A stretch of 64,000 bases of DNA from positions 1-64,000 of the forward strand of contig NGBS01000604.1 in NCBI GenBank assembly GCA_002245135.1, written 5' to 3'. The notes under the pieces are model-generated. The model was given only the letters and a program-made list of their open reading frames with translations, was not told the origin of the DNA and ran no database searches. Shown one piece after another: positions 37,701 to 47,375 of the stretch. This stretch comes from Proteromonas lacertae. Taxonomy: Eukaryota; Sar; Bigyra; Opalinata; Proteromonadidae. The position numbers and the translations under genes were made by a program. The first letter of the stretch is position 1. The number at the start of each line of letters is the position of its first letter.

Positions 37701-38443
37701 AATAATCTTCCACTTATTATTGAAAAATCCATTCTTTATTTCAATTCTTATTGGTTCATTTATGTCTTGTACTGCTGTTATTACACCAACTTGCTCATCA
37801 GGCTTGATTGCTTCAAGCAATTGATAGACGATTGAACCGATTTCTGTTCTACTTGAGAAATGAATTACATTATCTGATAATGTCTATTGAATATACTATA
37901 TGTTTTATACTTTGCAATTATCATCTGATATATCATGAATCAATAGTTTAATAACATTTTGAATCAATGTTACAAGTAAATTATAACTATTTATTAACAT
38001 ATAAAGATCTATACTCATGTTCAACTTTTACATCACCATTTACAATTGTATACACATCACGATTTACATCCTTTTCATTTTGATTGGTATCTACTTCAAA
38101 AATACCATAATCAGTGTGAACCGTTGTAATAAATGGTTTCATTTTATTACTTTTATTACCAGTAAAAAGTGATTCTTTTAAATCACTAATATAATCTTCA
38201 ATTGTTGGGCTTCCAAAAGTAGGCATATCTCGTAATATATCATCCAAAGTAAGTAAATTCTATAATAAAATTGTCAAAATATGCAATATACATTTTCATT
38301 TGTGCTGCTGTTCTCTGTATGTTTTTCTAAAAAGGAATCCAACTGCTTAATATGCTTTTGAATATCAGCAACCAAGTCTTTGTCGTTATCAATATTCTAT
38401 AATATATTTCAATTACAAATACATCATCAATATAATCATCCAT
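34772..38443 (-). CDS. RCC1-repeat, double BTB, membrane-anchored protein
   Basis: Nine exons (introns 38397-38422, 38260-38291, 37987-38014, 37884-37910, 37338-37398, 36019-36051, 35420-35460, 35150-35179) give ~1,130 residues. An acidic N-terminal part precedes a seven-bladed RCC1-type propeller with repeats such as VYSYGKNKDGELGL, VYCWGIGN, FSWGKFANGRLGLG and YSWGEGKNGQLGNG. Then come two BTB domains (NPDMLLVINGKNVYCHKIIL and SDISFKCENETIYAHQVILR) and an E/K-rich linker. Two hydrophobic segments end the protein (FILFILLILVLYMAVYF and VINVIGLIFFFVILFTL). BTB domains often serve as adaptors for cullin-3 ligases. The frame is broken once at 35800-35801, where removing one G of GG restores the first BTB; a sequence error is likely. 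Confidence 0.85.
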
Positions 38444-38548
38444 CGTACTTTTTAAAAAGAGTAGGTTCGAAAATTTTGAATAACCTCCAATTTTTTTTGG
38501 ATTTTTTTAGCCCAAAACAACAACAAATTATTAATAATAACATAAAAA

Positions 38549-39647
38549 TTATATTTCATTTGAAGAAAACTTCTTATTTAAAGTTATAATTATCAATTTC
38601 AAAATCTGTCTTTGAGAATTAATCACAGAGTTTGTATCAGAAACACAAAAATCAGGCATATTTATGCATTGTAATATATACTGTTCTTTTCTTCTCAACA
38701 TCTTTATTTCGTTTTTGATATTAGCATCAAAGTATCTAGTTGCTGTTTTCTTTTCATCTTCTAAAACCTGCAAATCAAATAAATGCTTTTGTCTAAGTTT
38801 TTTCTCATCTTCGACTGCTAATCTCAATTCACTTGCTTGTTCATTTTTCTTGTTGCTTAATTTGTTCTGATGAAATGCTATATATAAATATATAAAATTA
38901 AAATAATATACACTCTAAAGCTAACCTTCTCAAAATAATTTCATGATACTTCATCTCCTCCAGCTCCTTCAGATGTGTAATTATCCCTACACAATATTTA
39001 TCACGTAAAATAGGTAATATCTTCTCTACATTCACTGATATCTCATTTGGCAAAGGAATATTATGTTTAAACAATCCTGGGAATAATGGTTTGTATTCTG
39101 ATATATCTGCATAATCAGGTCTTGGCGGTTCAAATTGATACTGCGACTTTAATCTTTGTCTTGTTTCACTTTTAAGTATATCCAAGTTGTTTCGATAATT
39201 CTCATACTTTTGCTTATAATTGTAGTATTCATTCCATAACAAATAGGAACTCCATAAATACTGGAATGCTTGATCAAATATATCATTTGTTTGACGCTTT
39301 TTCTTTTGGTCTAAGTGAATTCTGTCCATATAAAAGTGAATATAAGAGATCCAGAATAATTCGTTTTTCGTACATATTGGGATTTTGAGTGCTTCTTCAT
39401 ATACAGTCTTTGCCTGTTTAAATTGCTTGTTAGTAGTTTCAAATTCAGCCCATAGTATGTATAATCTATATAATAGCTCTTCATTGGTCTTTCTATCAGC
39501 TTCTTGTCCAGATGCTTTTAAATAATCATTAACTAACCCAATATTCTGTGTAAATTTACTTCTATAAAGGGAAGGTTCTTTAGGATTATTATGCAACTCT
39601 TCATTTGCTCCTTCTACGATTGAATTTAAAAACACTTTTACATCCAT
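38549..39647 (-). CDS. Helical-repeat (TPR/HAT-like) protein, unrecognised
   Basis: Two exons (intron 38878-38911) give 354 residues. The first ~190 residues contain TPR- or HAT-like helices, for example LYRLYILWAEFETTNKQFKQ and AKTVYEEALKI. A Pro-rich link (FEPPRPDYADISEY) leads to a coiled coil of ~130 residues. There is no signal peptide or membrane segment. It is divergent from the ATAD3-like gene with only 55 bp between start codons. The repeats suggest a protein-protein adaptor, perhaps in RNA processing where HAT repeats are common, but I cannot assign a family. Confidence 0.72.
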
Positions 39648-39702
39648 CGAAATATTGAATTATGTAATTGTAAAGTCAAATATTACTGTCAAATTCAACG
39701 AA

Positions 39703-42585
39703 ATGTATTTTATGCTTTTGACAGTATTATTGCTGTGTTTAACACCATTATATGGTTTAGATTTTATACCCTATTCCACTCCATGTAAAGAAAGAAACTT
39801 TTTATGTTTAATTGGTTATACTTACGAAAAAGGTAATATATGGATTAGTCATAATTCCAATGAAACATACCCATACATGGCATTGAACAGATATTTCTCT
39901 GATAAATCAAAAGAGTTAACACCAAATACAACAGTAGGATCTTTCATATTTGCAGGATCTAATCACACTTATTCTGAAATTGTATCGATAGTAGATGAAA
40001 CTGGTGGTGGTAAACTACAATTTATTACCAAAGAGAGTAAAAAAGAAAAATCAGCCAAGATAACAATCGGTTCAAAAGGTTACTTAGGAATAGGTATAGA
40101 AGATCCAAAATATCCTTTACATATATCTCAAAATAATGATTCAGTATCTTCAATGTCAGAAATAAAAGCAGTTGTAGAAGGTGATATGTTTATAAACAGG
40201 ATATTCATATCAATTGACAGTAGATTAAGAACAAACAATATTCCATTTGATACAAAGAGAGCGAAATTTCTAATTTCCAATTTAGTTCTTGAAGAGTATA
40301 CTGATATTGATGATCCAATCAAAAGGCATAGTGGAATAAAATATAACAGTATAAAAGAGTTTTTTCCCACTTTTTTATCAAATCTTACATCTATTAATCA
40401 ACCAATCGATTTAGAGGATTTGAGTATTGTTGACTTTAATGAGATTTTAATCAATTTAATTGGTTCTCAACAAGATATTATTAAATCGATGAATGAATAT
40501 GAAAGATTAATTGAAATAATGAAAGATTTTATTGATGGTAAAGGAAAAGCAATCGAAGCAATAAATGCAGAAAAAGAGTTGAAAGAAAAAGAACGAGAAA
40601 TTGCTGAAGAAGAAGCTAAAAAGACATTATACGAATTAGAAAAAGTGAAAGAAAAAACGAAGCAAGAAGAATTAATAACTAAAAGAATTAAATACAATAA
40701 AACTATAGAAGTAGCAAGACAATTACAAAAAGAGAATGAATTAAAAATTGAAAGAGAAAAAACAGAAAGATTGACATTGGAATTAGAGAATAATATGATA
40801 TTATTAGAAAAGAAAGATAAAGAATTAGAAGAAATGGAATTAGCCAAAGAAAAAGCATTGGAAGAAGTGAAAGCAGCTCATGAAGTTACATTGCAAGCTC
40901 AAATCAAACTTGATATATCAAACATTGAGCTTGAGAAAATAAAAATAAAAGCAGAGGAAGAAAAAACAAAAGTATTATATCAAGAGTCTTTAAATCGTGA
41001 AAAAGAAATAAAAATTAAGATTTTAGAAGAAGAAGAAAAGTTGAAATTATTAGAAATTGAATTGGAGAAAGAGAAAGGCGAACAAGAGAGAAATACAACT
41101 AATAATAGGATGTTAAAAGAAAAAGAATTAGAAGAAGAAAAAATCAAACTTTCAGGAGAAAAAGTAAAGAAAGAATTAGAATTGAAAAGTAAAGAAAAAG
41201 AAATAGAAATTTCCTTAGAAAAAGATAAGGAAATATCATTAGAAAAAGAAAGAAGAGAATCAGCAAAACTTCAAAGTGAAAATATAATTAATCAAGAAAA
41301 AGTAAAAGCTGAAGAAGAAAGAGTAACTAAGTTGAAACTACTAGAAGCAGAGATTGAATCAAAAGCAGAAATGGAAAGAAAAAATGAAGATTTAAACATT
41401 AGAAAAATGAAATTTGAAGCTGAATTAGAAAAAGAAAAGTGGATTGATTCAATAAAAACTACAATTTCTTCAATTGGAAGTGGAATTTATAATTTTCTAA
41501 CAGATACAGAAACGATCAAAAGAACAATTATTACAATATCCTGTGTAATATTGTCTTATTATACAATCAAAGAATCTAGTAGAATAATATCGAATGTAAT
41601 TGAAAAGAATTTAGGAAAACCATCTTTAATTAGAGAGACAAGTAAAACGAATATATTTAATGAATATTTAAATAGAATATTATCATTATTTAAAAGAGAA
41701 AAAACATATAATGAAATATTCGAAGGAGTTATATTAAATGAAGATTTAGAAAGAAGAATTAAACAATTAGCAAATTCAACTAAAAATGCAAGAATACATG
41801 AAAGTGGATATAGAAATGTTTTATTTTATGGCTCTCCAGGAACTGGAAAATCATTAGTAGCTCGAAGATTAGCTTTTAACAGTGGTTTGGATTATGCAAT
41901 AATGAGTGGAGGAGATGTCAGTCCATTAGGAAAAGATGGAGTAAATGAACTTCATAAAATATTTGAATGGAGTAGAAAAAGTAAAAATGGTTTGATTTTG
42001 TTTATTGATGAAGCTGAGTGTTTGTTATGTAATAGAAATAAGAAGAATATGAGTGAAAATCAACGAAATGCATTGAATTGTATATTATATGAGAGTGGAA
42101 GTAGTGAAAGTAATAAAAAGTTGATGTTAATACTTGCTACGAATCGTCCTGGTGATTTAGATAATGCCATAATTGATAGAATTGATGAATCGTTAGAATT
42201 TGAAATACCCAATGAAAATAGTCGAGAAGGAATATTGAGATATTATTTTGAAAGAGATATTTGTAGAATTGATAATAATAAAGATAATAATAATAATAAT
42301 AATAGTGTGAAATTAAATATGATAATGAATAGAATATGTAATAAAAAGTCAAATAATGGTATAAAGTTGAAGAATATAAACAACAATGATATAAAAGAGA
42401 TTAATAAACGATTGAATGGTTTTAGTGGAAGAGAAATTAACAAATTAATAAATATAATTCGAAACGAGATATATGGCAGAGAAGATTTGATATTAGATAA
42501 AGAAATGTTATTAGCTACAGTGAATGAAAAAGTGTTGGATCATTCAAGTCGTTTGGAGTTATTAAAAGAGAATAAAAGTTGGTAA
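39703..42585 (+). CDS. ATAD3-type AAA ATPase with signal peptide and extra N-terminal domain
   Basis: An intronless frame of 960 residues. The ATG at 39703 gives a signal peptide (MYFMLLTVLLLCLTPLYG); a TTG further upstream would bury it. Residues ~20-250 form an unusual domain with predicted N-glycosylation sites and the motif KGYLGIGIEDPKYPLHI, which resembles the GxGIGTxxP repeat of phage tail-fibre-like domains. A long charged coiled coil (~260-590) is followed by a membrane helix (IITISCVILSYYTI). The AAA domain contains YGSPGTGKS (Walker A), YAIMSGGDVSPLGKDG, LILFIDEAE (Walker B), LATNRP and DRIDE (arginine finger). The AAA part and coiled coil match ATAD3, a mitochondrial membrane protein. 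The leader would send this one to the secretory pathway. Confidence 0.85.
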   Translation: MYFMLLTVLLLCLTPLYGLDFIPYSTPCKERNFLCLIGYTYEKGNIWISHNSNETYPYMALNRYFSDKSKELTPNTTVGSFIFAGSNHTYSEIVSIVDETGGGKLQFITKESKKEKSAKITIGSKGYLGIGIEDPKYPLHISQNNDSVSSMSEIKAVVEGDMFINRIFISIDSRLRTNNIPFDTKRAKFLISNLVLEEYTDIDDPIKRHSGIKYNSIKEFFPTFLSNLTSINQPIDLEDLSIVDFNEILINLIGSQQDIIKSMNEYERLIEIMKDFIDGKGKAIEAINAEKELKEKEREIAEEEAKKTLYELEKVKEKTKQEELITKRIKYNKTIEVARQLQKENELKIEREKTERLTLELENNMILLEKKDKELEEMELAKEKALEEVKAAHEVTLQAQIKLDISNIELEKIKIKAEEEKTKVLYQESLNREKEIKIKILEEEEKLKLLEIELEKEKGEQERNTTNNRMLKEKELEEEKIKLSGEKVKKELELKSKEKEIEISLEKDKEISLEKERRESAKLQSENIINQEKVKAEEERVTKLKLLEAEIESKAEMERKNEDLNIRKMKFEAELEKEKWIDSIKTTISSIGSGIYNFLTDTETIKRTIITISCVILSYYTIKESSRIISNVIEKNLGKPSLIRETSKTNIFNEYLNRILSLFKREKTYNEIFEGVILNEDLERRIKQLANSTKNARIHESGYRNVLFYGSPGTGKSLVARRLAFNSGLDYAIMSGGDVSPLGKDGVNELHKIFEWSRKSKNGLILFIDEAECLLCNRNKKNMSENQRNALNCILYESGSSESNKKLMLILATNRPGDLDNAIIDRIDESLEFEIPNENSREGILRYYFERDICRIDNNKDNNNNNNSVKLNMIMNRICNKKSNNGIKLKNINNNDIKEINKRLNGFSGREINKLINIIRNEIYGREDLILDKEMLLATVNEKVLDHSSRLELLKENKSW

Positions 42586-42760
42586 TTGAAATATATTCTA
42601 TGAACTGTTTATATATGTGAATATAATAAATAACATAAATAAATATTTTGATTGTAAAGTGTCATAGAAAATAATACACTTAATACATTCAATACATGTC
42701 TTTATTGTATTAAAATGAATTTAAAAATTTAGAGTATTAGAGATTATTTAAAAGTCAGTT

Positions 42761-44285
42761 ATGGTATTGATTGTAATGTATTAGTAGTATTGATAATTTA
42801 ATAGAAATATAAAGTATTGAAAGATGGTTTAAGTGAGTTAAGTGTTGTGAAGTCAGAAAAGTGTAGTGTGTTGAAGATATTGAATGTAGAAAAAATAAAA
42901 GAAAAAATGGTAAGATGTATTTATGAGAACTACTGCTTTTTGAAAGATCTCTCTTTTTGTTTGATTGTTGTATTTGTTATATTATTTAGATAATAAACTA
43001 ACATACAAAAGTATAGAAATACTGATTAACAATTTGTCTTTATTTACAAGTCTTGAAGAACTTCAATTGAATGGAAATGAAATAGGAGATGAAGGAATGA
43101 AAATATTATCTCCACATTTACATTTATTAAGTTATTTTCATGAGATTAATTGTTCAAGTATCAATACTATCATTTAATATTCAATAGAAATGGGATTATC
43201 TTCAATTGGATTGAAGTATTTATTAGATGGTTTAAAGAGTATTCATCAAAAGATCAGATTGGATATAAGTGATAATAATATAGATTTAGATGGAATAGAG
43301 TATTTGATGAATTATGTGAAAGAAAATGATATTATTAATGAATTGAATATTCAAAGTATATTTATGGTAGTTTTTAATTTGTTTAATAGATAATCCAATT
43401 GGTAATGCTGGATTTAAGCTATTAATAAACAATTTGAATGTTGTCAATAAGTTGGATAGAATGAATTTGAGTAATATCTCAATAGATGATGAAAGTGTGA
43501 TATTATTAGCTGATAAGATAGATTCAATTTCTAATTGCAACACAATAAACTTAAATGGAAATAATATTCGAATGAATGGATTAAAATCAATTTGTTCCAA
43601 AACATTAGAAAAAGAAGAAAATCCATTTATTCAAATGAAATATTCCTCAATGAGAAAAGAAGAATGTGAATATTATTTGAATTATTGTATTAAAAAGAAT
43701 AGAAAAGGTTATGAAAAATGTTATGATTTTTCGAGTATATTATGTGTGTTTATAATGAAATAGATTTAAATGTGAATGATTCTCATATTTCATTAATAAA
43801 ACAGATTGATTATGAAGAACTTGATTTATCCAATAACAAGATTAGTTGTAATGGATTGAAAGAATTAACAGATTCTTTTCCAAAAGATGTTGTATATATT
43901 TCAATTCATAATAATGAAATTGGAGATGAAGGAATAGAGATAATATGTAAATATTTAGATAAATTCTTCATGTTTTCATCATTAAACATCTCAAGTATTT
44001 AAAATTCTGTATTGTATTGTATATATAGAAATTGTGATGAGTGAAAAAGGATTGATGATGTTAATAGAAAGATTAAAAGATAATATACCATTGACAAATA
44101 TAAATTTATCAGGAAATGAATTAGATGAAAGAGAATTGAGATTAATGAAAGAAAACAAAGAAGTATTTGAAGATTTAGAAAAATTATCAATAACATTAAA
44201 AGAAGATATAGATAAATCAGAATTAAAATCATTTTTAGAAACATTTACATCAATAGTAAAATTAAAAATAGATGGAATGTATTAA
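42761..44285 (+). CDS. Short LRR-only member of the pseudokinase-LRR family, copy 4
   Basis: At first sight this is a 5'-truncated copy, but splicing restores it. An ATG followed directly by an intron (42764-42804) joins KYKVLKDGLSELSV, and a 31-nt intron (42959-42989) joins SF to YNKLTYKSIEILINN. With introns 43158-43187, 43356-43389, 43735-43763 and 43995-44028 the total is exactly 442 codons. The first ~50 residues (LKILNVEKIKEKMV) align with the start of the pseudokinase copies (LKVFNVCEMKEKQI). The whole kinase-like domain and the first LRRs are missing. It is a compact LRR protein; the unusual start exon makes expression uncertain. Confidence 0.65.
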
Positions 44286-44389
44286 ATCCAAAAATAGATA
44301 ATTCATATTGTGTATTATTCTAATATCTAAGTTTCTTTCTTGTTTTGTTTAAGAAATAATAATAATAATTAAAAATAATTATTTCAATA

Positions 44390-45608
44390 TTATCTTCCAA
44401 AAGCATCAGCAGATGTTTTACTTTTACCATGAAAATCTTTATTTCCTGAACCAAAGCCAAATTCATCTACTTTTTTTGGACGAGTTGAACCAAATTCAGA
44501 AGCATCAGCTTGATTCTTCTTCAATGAAGATTGAGTTGTTCCAAATTCATTTTTACTTGCTTTATTTGATTTACTTACACTCGATTGAGTTGTACCAAAT
44601 TCACTTCCAGCTTTGGGTTTTTCTTCACTCTTATTTCCACCAAACCAACCAAATCTGATGCCTTTCTTCTTTTCTTCAGTTCCATCTTCACTTTTTGCTA
44701 AACCTTTTTCTATATCATTTTCACTTAATAATCTCTTTTTACCCCAACCAATATCATCCAGTCCTTCGTTTTTGTCTGGAACTGTTCGTTTCCATTGAAA
44801 TATATATCCACCCACGGAGATTATTATAGCTACGGCAATATATGCAAATTGCTATATATAATATAAAACAATATTGTATATATACAACATAATTCATTTT
44901 CTTTGGAGCTTTAAATGGATTGATTTCTTCAAAACCACTAACCCAACCACCAACAGAATGAACAAATATATAACCAGCAAATGATACACATTCTAAAATC
45001 CACATATATCTTCGTTTGTTTAATGTAAATACAGCTGTAATTATTCCAGGTATAATGTATATAAATGCATCAATATATGCTTTTCGAAGGAATGTGTGAA
45101 TTATTCCGGTTACAATAATCCAACCAGCTATTACTCCTAATGAAAAACCAAGGCATATTCTACCCCATCGATCAAACTTCCACCAAACCATTATTGAGAC
45201 TATTATTAGAGCAATAGCTACTACCAAACTATTTAAGTAAAATTACATATTAGACAACAAAATATACTAGAGGATATCTTGTAAATCTTGTTTACCAGGT
45301 ATTGCCTCAACGATACATAATCCTGAGTATGTAGGAATAGTTAGAGCAGCAACAAAAGCAGCAACTCTTGGCCAATTGTACAAAGAAGAATTATGGAAGA
45401 CTTTTTAATAATATATAAAAAGATATATATCCACAAAATAACATGAATAAACCACCTATAATCAACGCTATACCTATATATTCTCTAATTCCATCAACCA
45501 AAGATGAATAAACTATAAAATTTGTCAAGATATAATTTTTATACATGCAGCAGAAGCATATTCGAAGTAACATATTGATAGAACAGCAAAAACCAAAGCA
45601 GATTTCAT
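44390..45608 (-). CDS. Multi-pass membrane protein, TMEM198/TM7SF3-like, with EFG repeats
   Basis: Five exons; introns 45513-45544, 45229-45267 and 44852-44885 are clear, while the one near 45390-45425 has two frame-compatible solutions. The protein (~359 residues) starts with a signal peptide (MKSALVFAVLSICYFEYASA). At least five hydrophobic segments follow, among them IGIALIIGGLFMLFCG, VVAIALIIVSIMVWW and ICLGFSLGVIAGWIIVTGI. The spacing and sequence resemble the TMEM198/TM7SF3 membrane domain, with moderate confidence. The cytoplasmic tail carries repeats SEFGTTQSS, NEFGTTQSS, SEFGSTRPK and DEFGFGSG. It is divergent from the TMEM87-like gene, 80 bp between starts, and both encode secretory-pathway membrane proteins. 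Confidence 0.65.
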
Positions 45609-45688
45609 TTTTCAAATCTTTACTCAAGTCAAACCAAACATTCAAGCTTTGTGAATTTTCTAAACTTCTGAATCAGAGTTCCATCTCA

Positions 45689-47175
45689 ATGAAATCAAAT
45701 AACAACCTTCTACAGATACTATTTTTCACTGTATTATTATATTTAAATAACAATTTTTAGATTCTTTTCGCTAGTTTTGTTTTTGCATCAAAACATGAAG
45801 AGAAACACACACTTAGCTATGATAAAGTAGTATATTATCAAGAGGGAATATATTCTGAAGGGTATAGTGATATGTCTATCATATAGCAAACCAAATTCCT
45901 TAATTGAAGTAAACATCACAAGTAAATCAAAGAGCGATAGTACCTTAGAACTTGTAGTATCCGATTATTCTGCTAGAAGAGGCTTAGGATACAATGATGA
46001 AGATTCTCATCAAATACACTACTGTTGCACACCAGAGTATGAAGAGAAAGGTATATGTAGTGAAGTTGGTTCATTAATATTATCAGAATCCAAATCTTTC
46101 ATCAAAAGATATTCTTTAGATTTAATACCGTATAAATATCCATCTATGTAATATATACTAGTAATAAAAGCACATATAAACAAATCCAAATCAACAGTTC
46201 TGATTATTACTTCATCTATTTCGTCAAGTATTTCTTTTTTCTTCTAATTATTAATTTTATAGTTGTGATAATGAAACATCAGCGTCATCTCCACTTTCAT
46301 TTGACTCTTATACACAGATTCACAATATATATGGATATCTACCTAGTGAATATTATGGTAAAATCGGATTTTCAATCGCAATGATAGTCATTTATTGTAT
46401 ATTGATATTATTATGGATATTCTTATGTTTAATTTACTGTTCTCAAGTAATGTCAGTTCAAATGTGGATATTGCTAGTATCAGTTATCTGTTTAATAGAA
46501 AATGGAGTATGTCTATTGTCATTGAATAAACATAATGAAAATGGTGAAGTAATAGATAGTTTAGAGATATTCTACTTAATAATAAACTCATTAAAAAGAG
46601 ATTTCAGTAGAATATTGATGGTTATTGTGTGCATGGGATATGGAGTAACAAGGACTAATTTGGAAGGCTCTAGAGTCAAGCTAGCCGTTATTTTTATATT
46701 GTATTTTGTATTAGCGATTATTGAGAATGTATTGAAGAATTCTAACGATAGTGATTCGATATCAGTCTATATAATAGAGTTTCCAGTGATATTAATAGAT
46801 ATTTATATCTACTTCTGGTTCTTTACCAGCTTAATTGATACAATTAACAAATTGAATGAAGACCATCAAACAAAGAAGGTGAAATTATTCAAAAATTTGA
46901 GAAGGATTATTATCTTATCAGCTATCATTTCCTTGATTTACTTATGTGTTTATATGTTATATGTTTTAGGTGATTACTTGTATGTTAATTGGAAGACTTT
47001 ATGGTTCGTGGAATCTGGTTTTTGGGATTGTTTGTATTTGTTCTTAATCGTGTGTATTATGTATTTATGGAGGCCTAAGAGAAATAGTAAGCAGTATGTT
47101 CAACATGTCCAGATTAGAGGTGATGATAAGCAGGATGATGAGGATTATGTTGATAATGCTGAACAGGATGTATAA
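45689..47175 (+). CDS. TMEM87-like seven-transmembrane protein (GOST/Lung-7TM family)
   Basis: Five exons (introns 45731-45760, 45862-45886, 46148-46170, 46228-46262) give 457 residues. A signal peptide (LLQILFFTILFASFVFAS) is followed by a luminal domain with HYCCTPEYEEKGICSE, typical of the family. Seven membrane segments begin at YYGKIGFSIAMIVIYCIL. MVIVCMGYGVTRTNLEG and the end LFLIVCIMYLWRPKRNSKQY match the TMEM87 branch. These proteins sit in the Golgi and have roles in retrograde traffic or ion balance. The 23-nt and 25-nt introns are the shortest in the window. The assignment to the family is solid and to TMEM87 good. Confidence 0.83.
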
Positions 47176-47245
47176 TTAATTTAAATAATTTAATTATTTA
47201 TAATTTTTTTAGTCTGCTTCATTAATTCGAAAAGTGTAATTGGGT

Positions 47246-47256
47246 AAAAACGGTTC
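47246..47256 (+). promoter_or_regulatory. AACGG (Myb/MSA-like) element upstream of DBF4
   Basis: AAAAACGGTTC lies ~120 bases before the DBF4 start. AACGG is the core of mitosis-specific activator elements bound by three-repeat Myb proteins. Inference only. Confidence 0.35.
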
Positions 47257-47331
47257 TATTATTATTACTACTTTCATTGATATTTTTGATATTTGTTGGG
47301 TTTATATTTAAGAAAATGAAAAAATGTTAAA

Positions 47332-47342
47332 TTGGCGCCAAA
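47332..47342. promoter_or_regulatory. Palindromic E2F site
   Basis: TTGGCGCCAAA lies 34-44 bases before the DBF4 ATG at 47376. It contains the full E2F/DP palindrome TTGGCGCCAA, and the GGCGCC core is striking in DNA this AT-rich. DBF4 is needed at S-phase entry, the usual class of E2F target. Confidence 0.75.
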
Positions 47343-47375
47343 GCTTGATTAGGTTTGAAGTTTTTTTTTTAAGAA

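Noticed and set aside
42761-42990. Copy 4 as a 5'-truncated pseudogene
   Set aside because: A 31-nt intron at 42959-42989 and an intron right after the ATG give a continuous 442-codon frame, so truncation need not mean inactivity.
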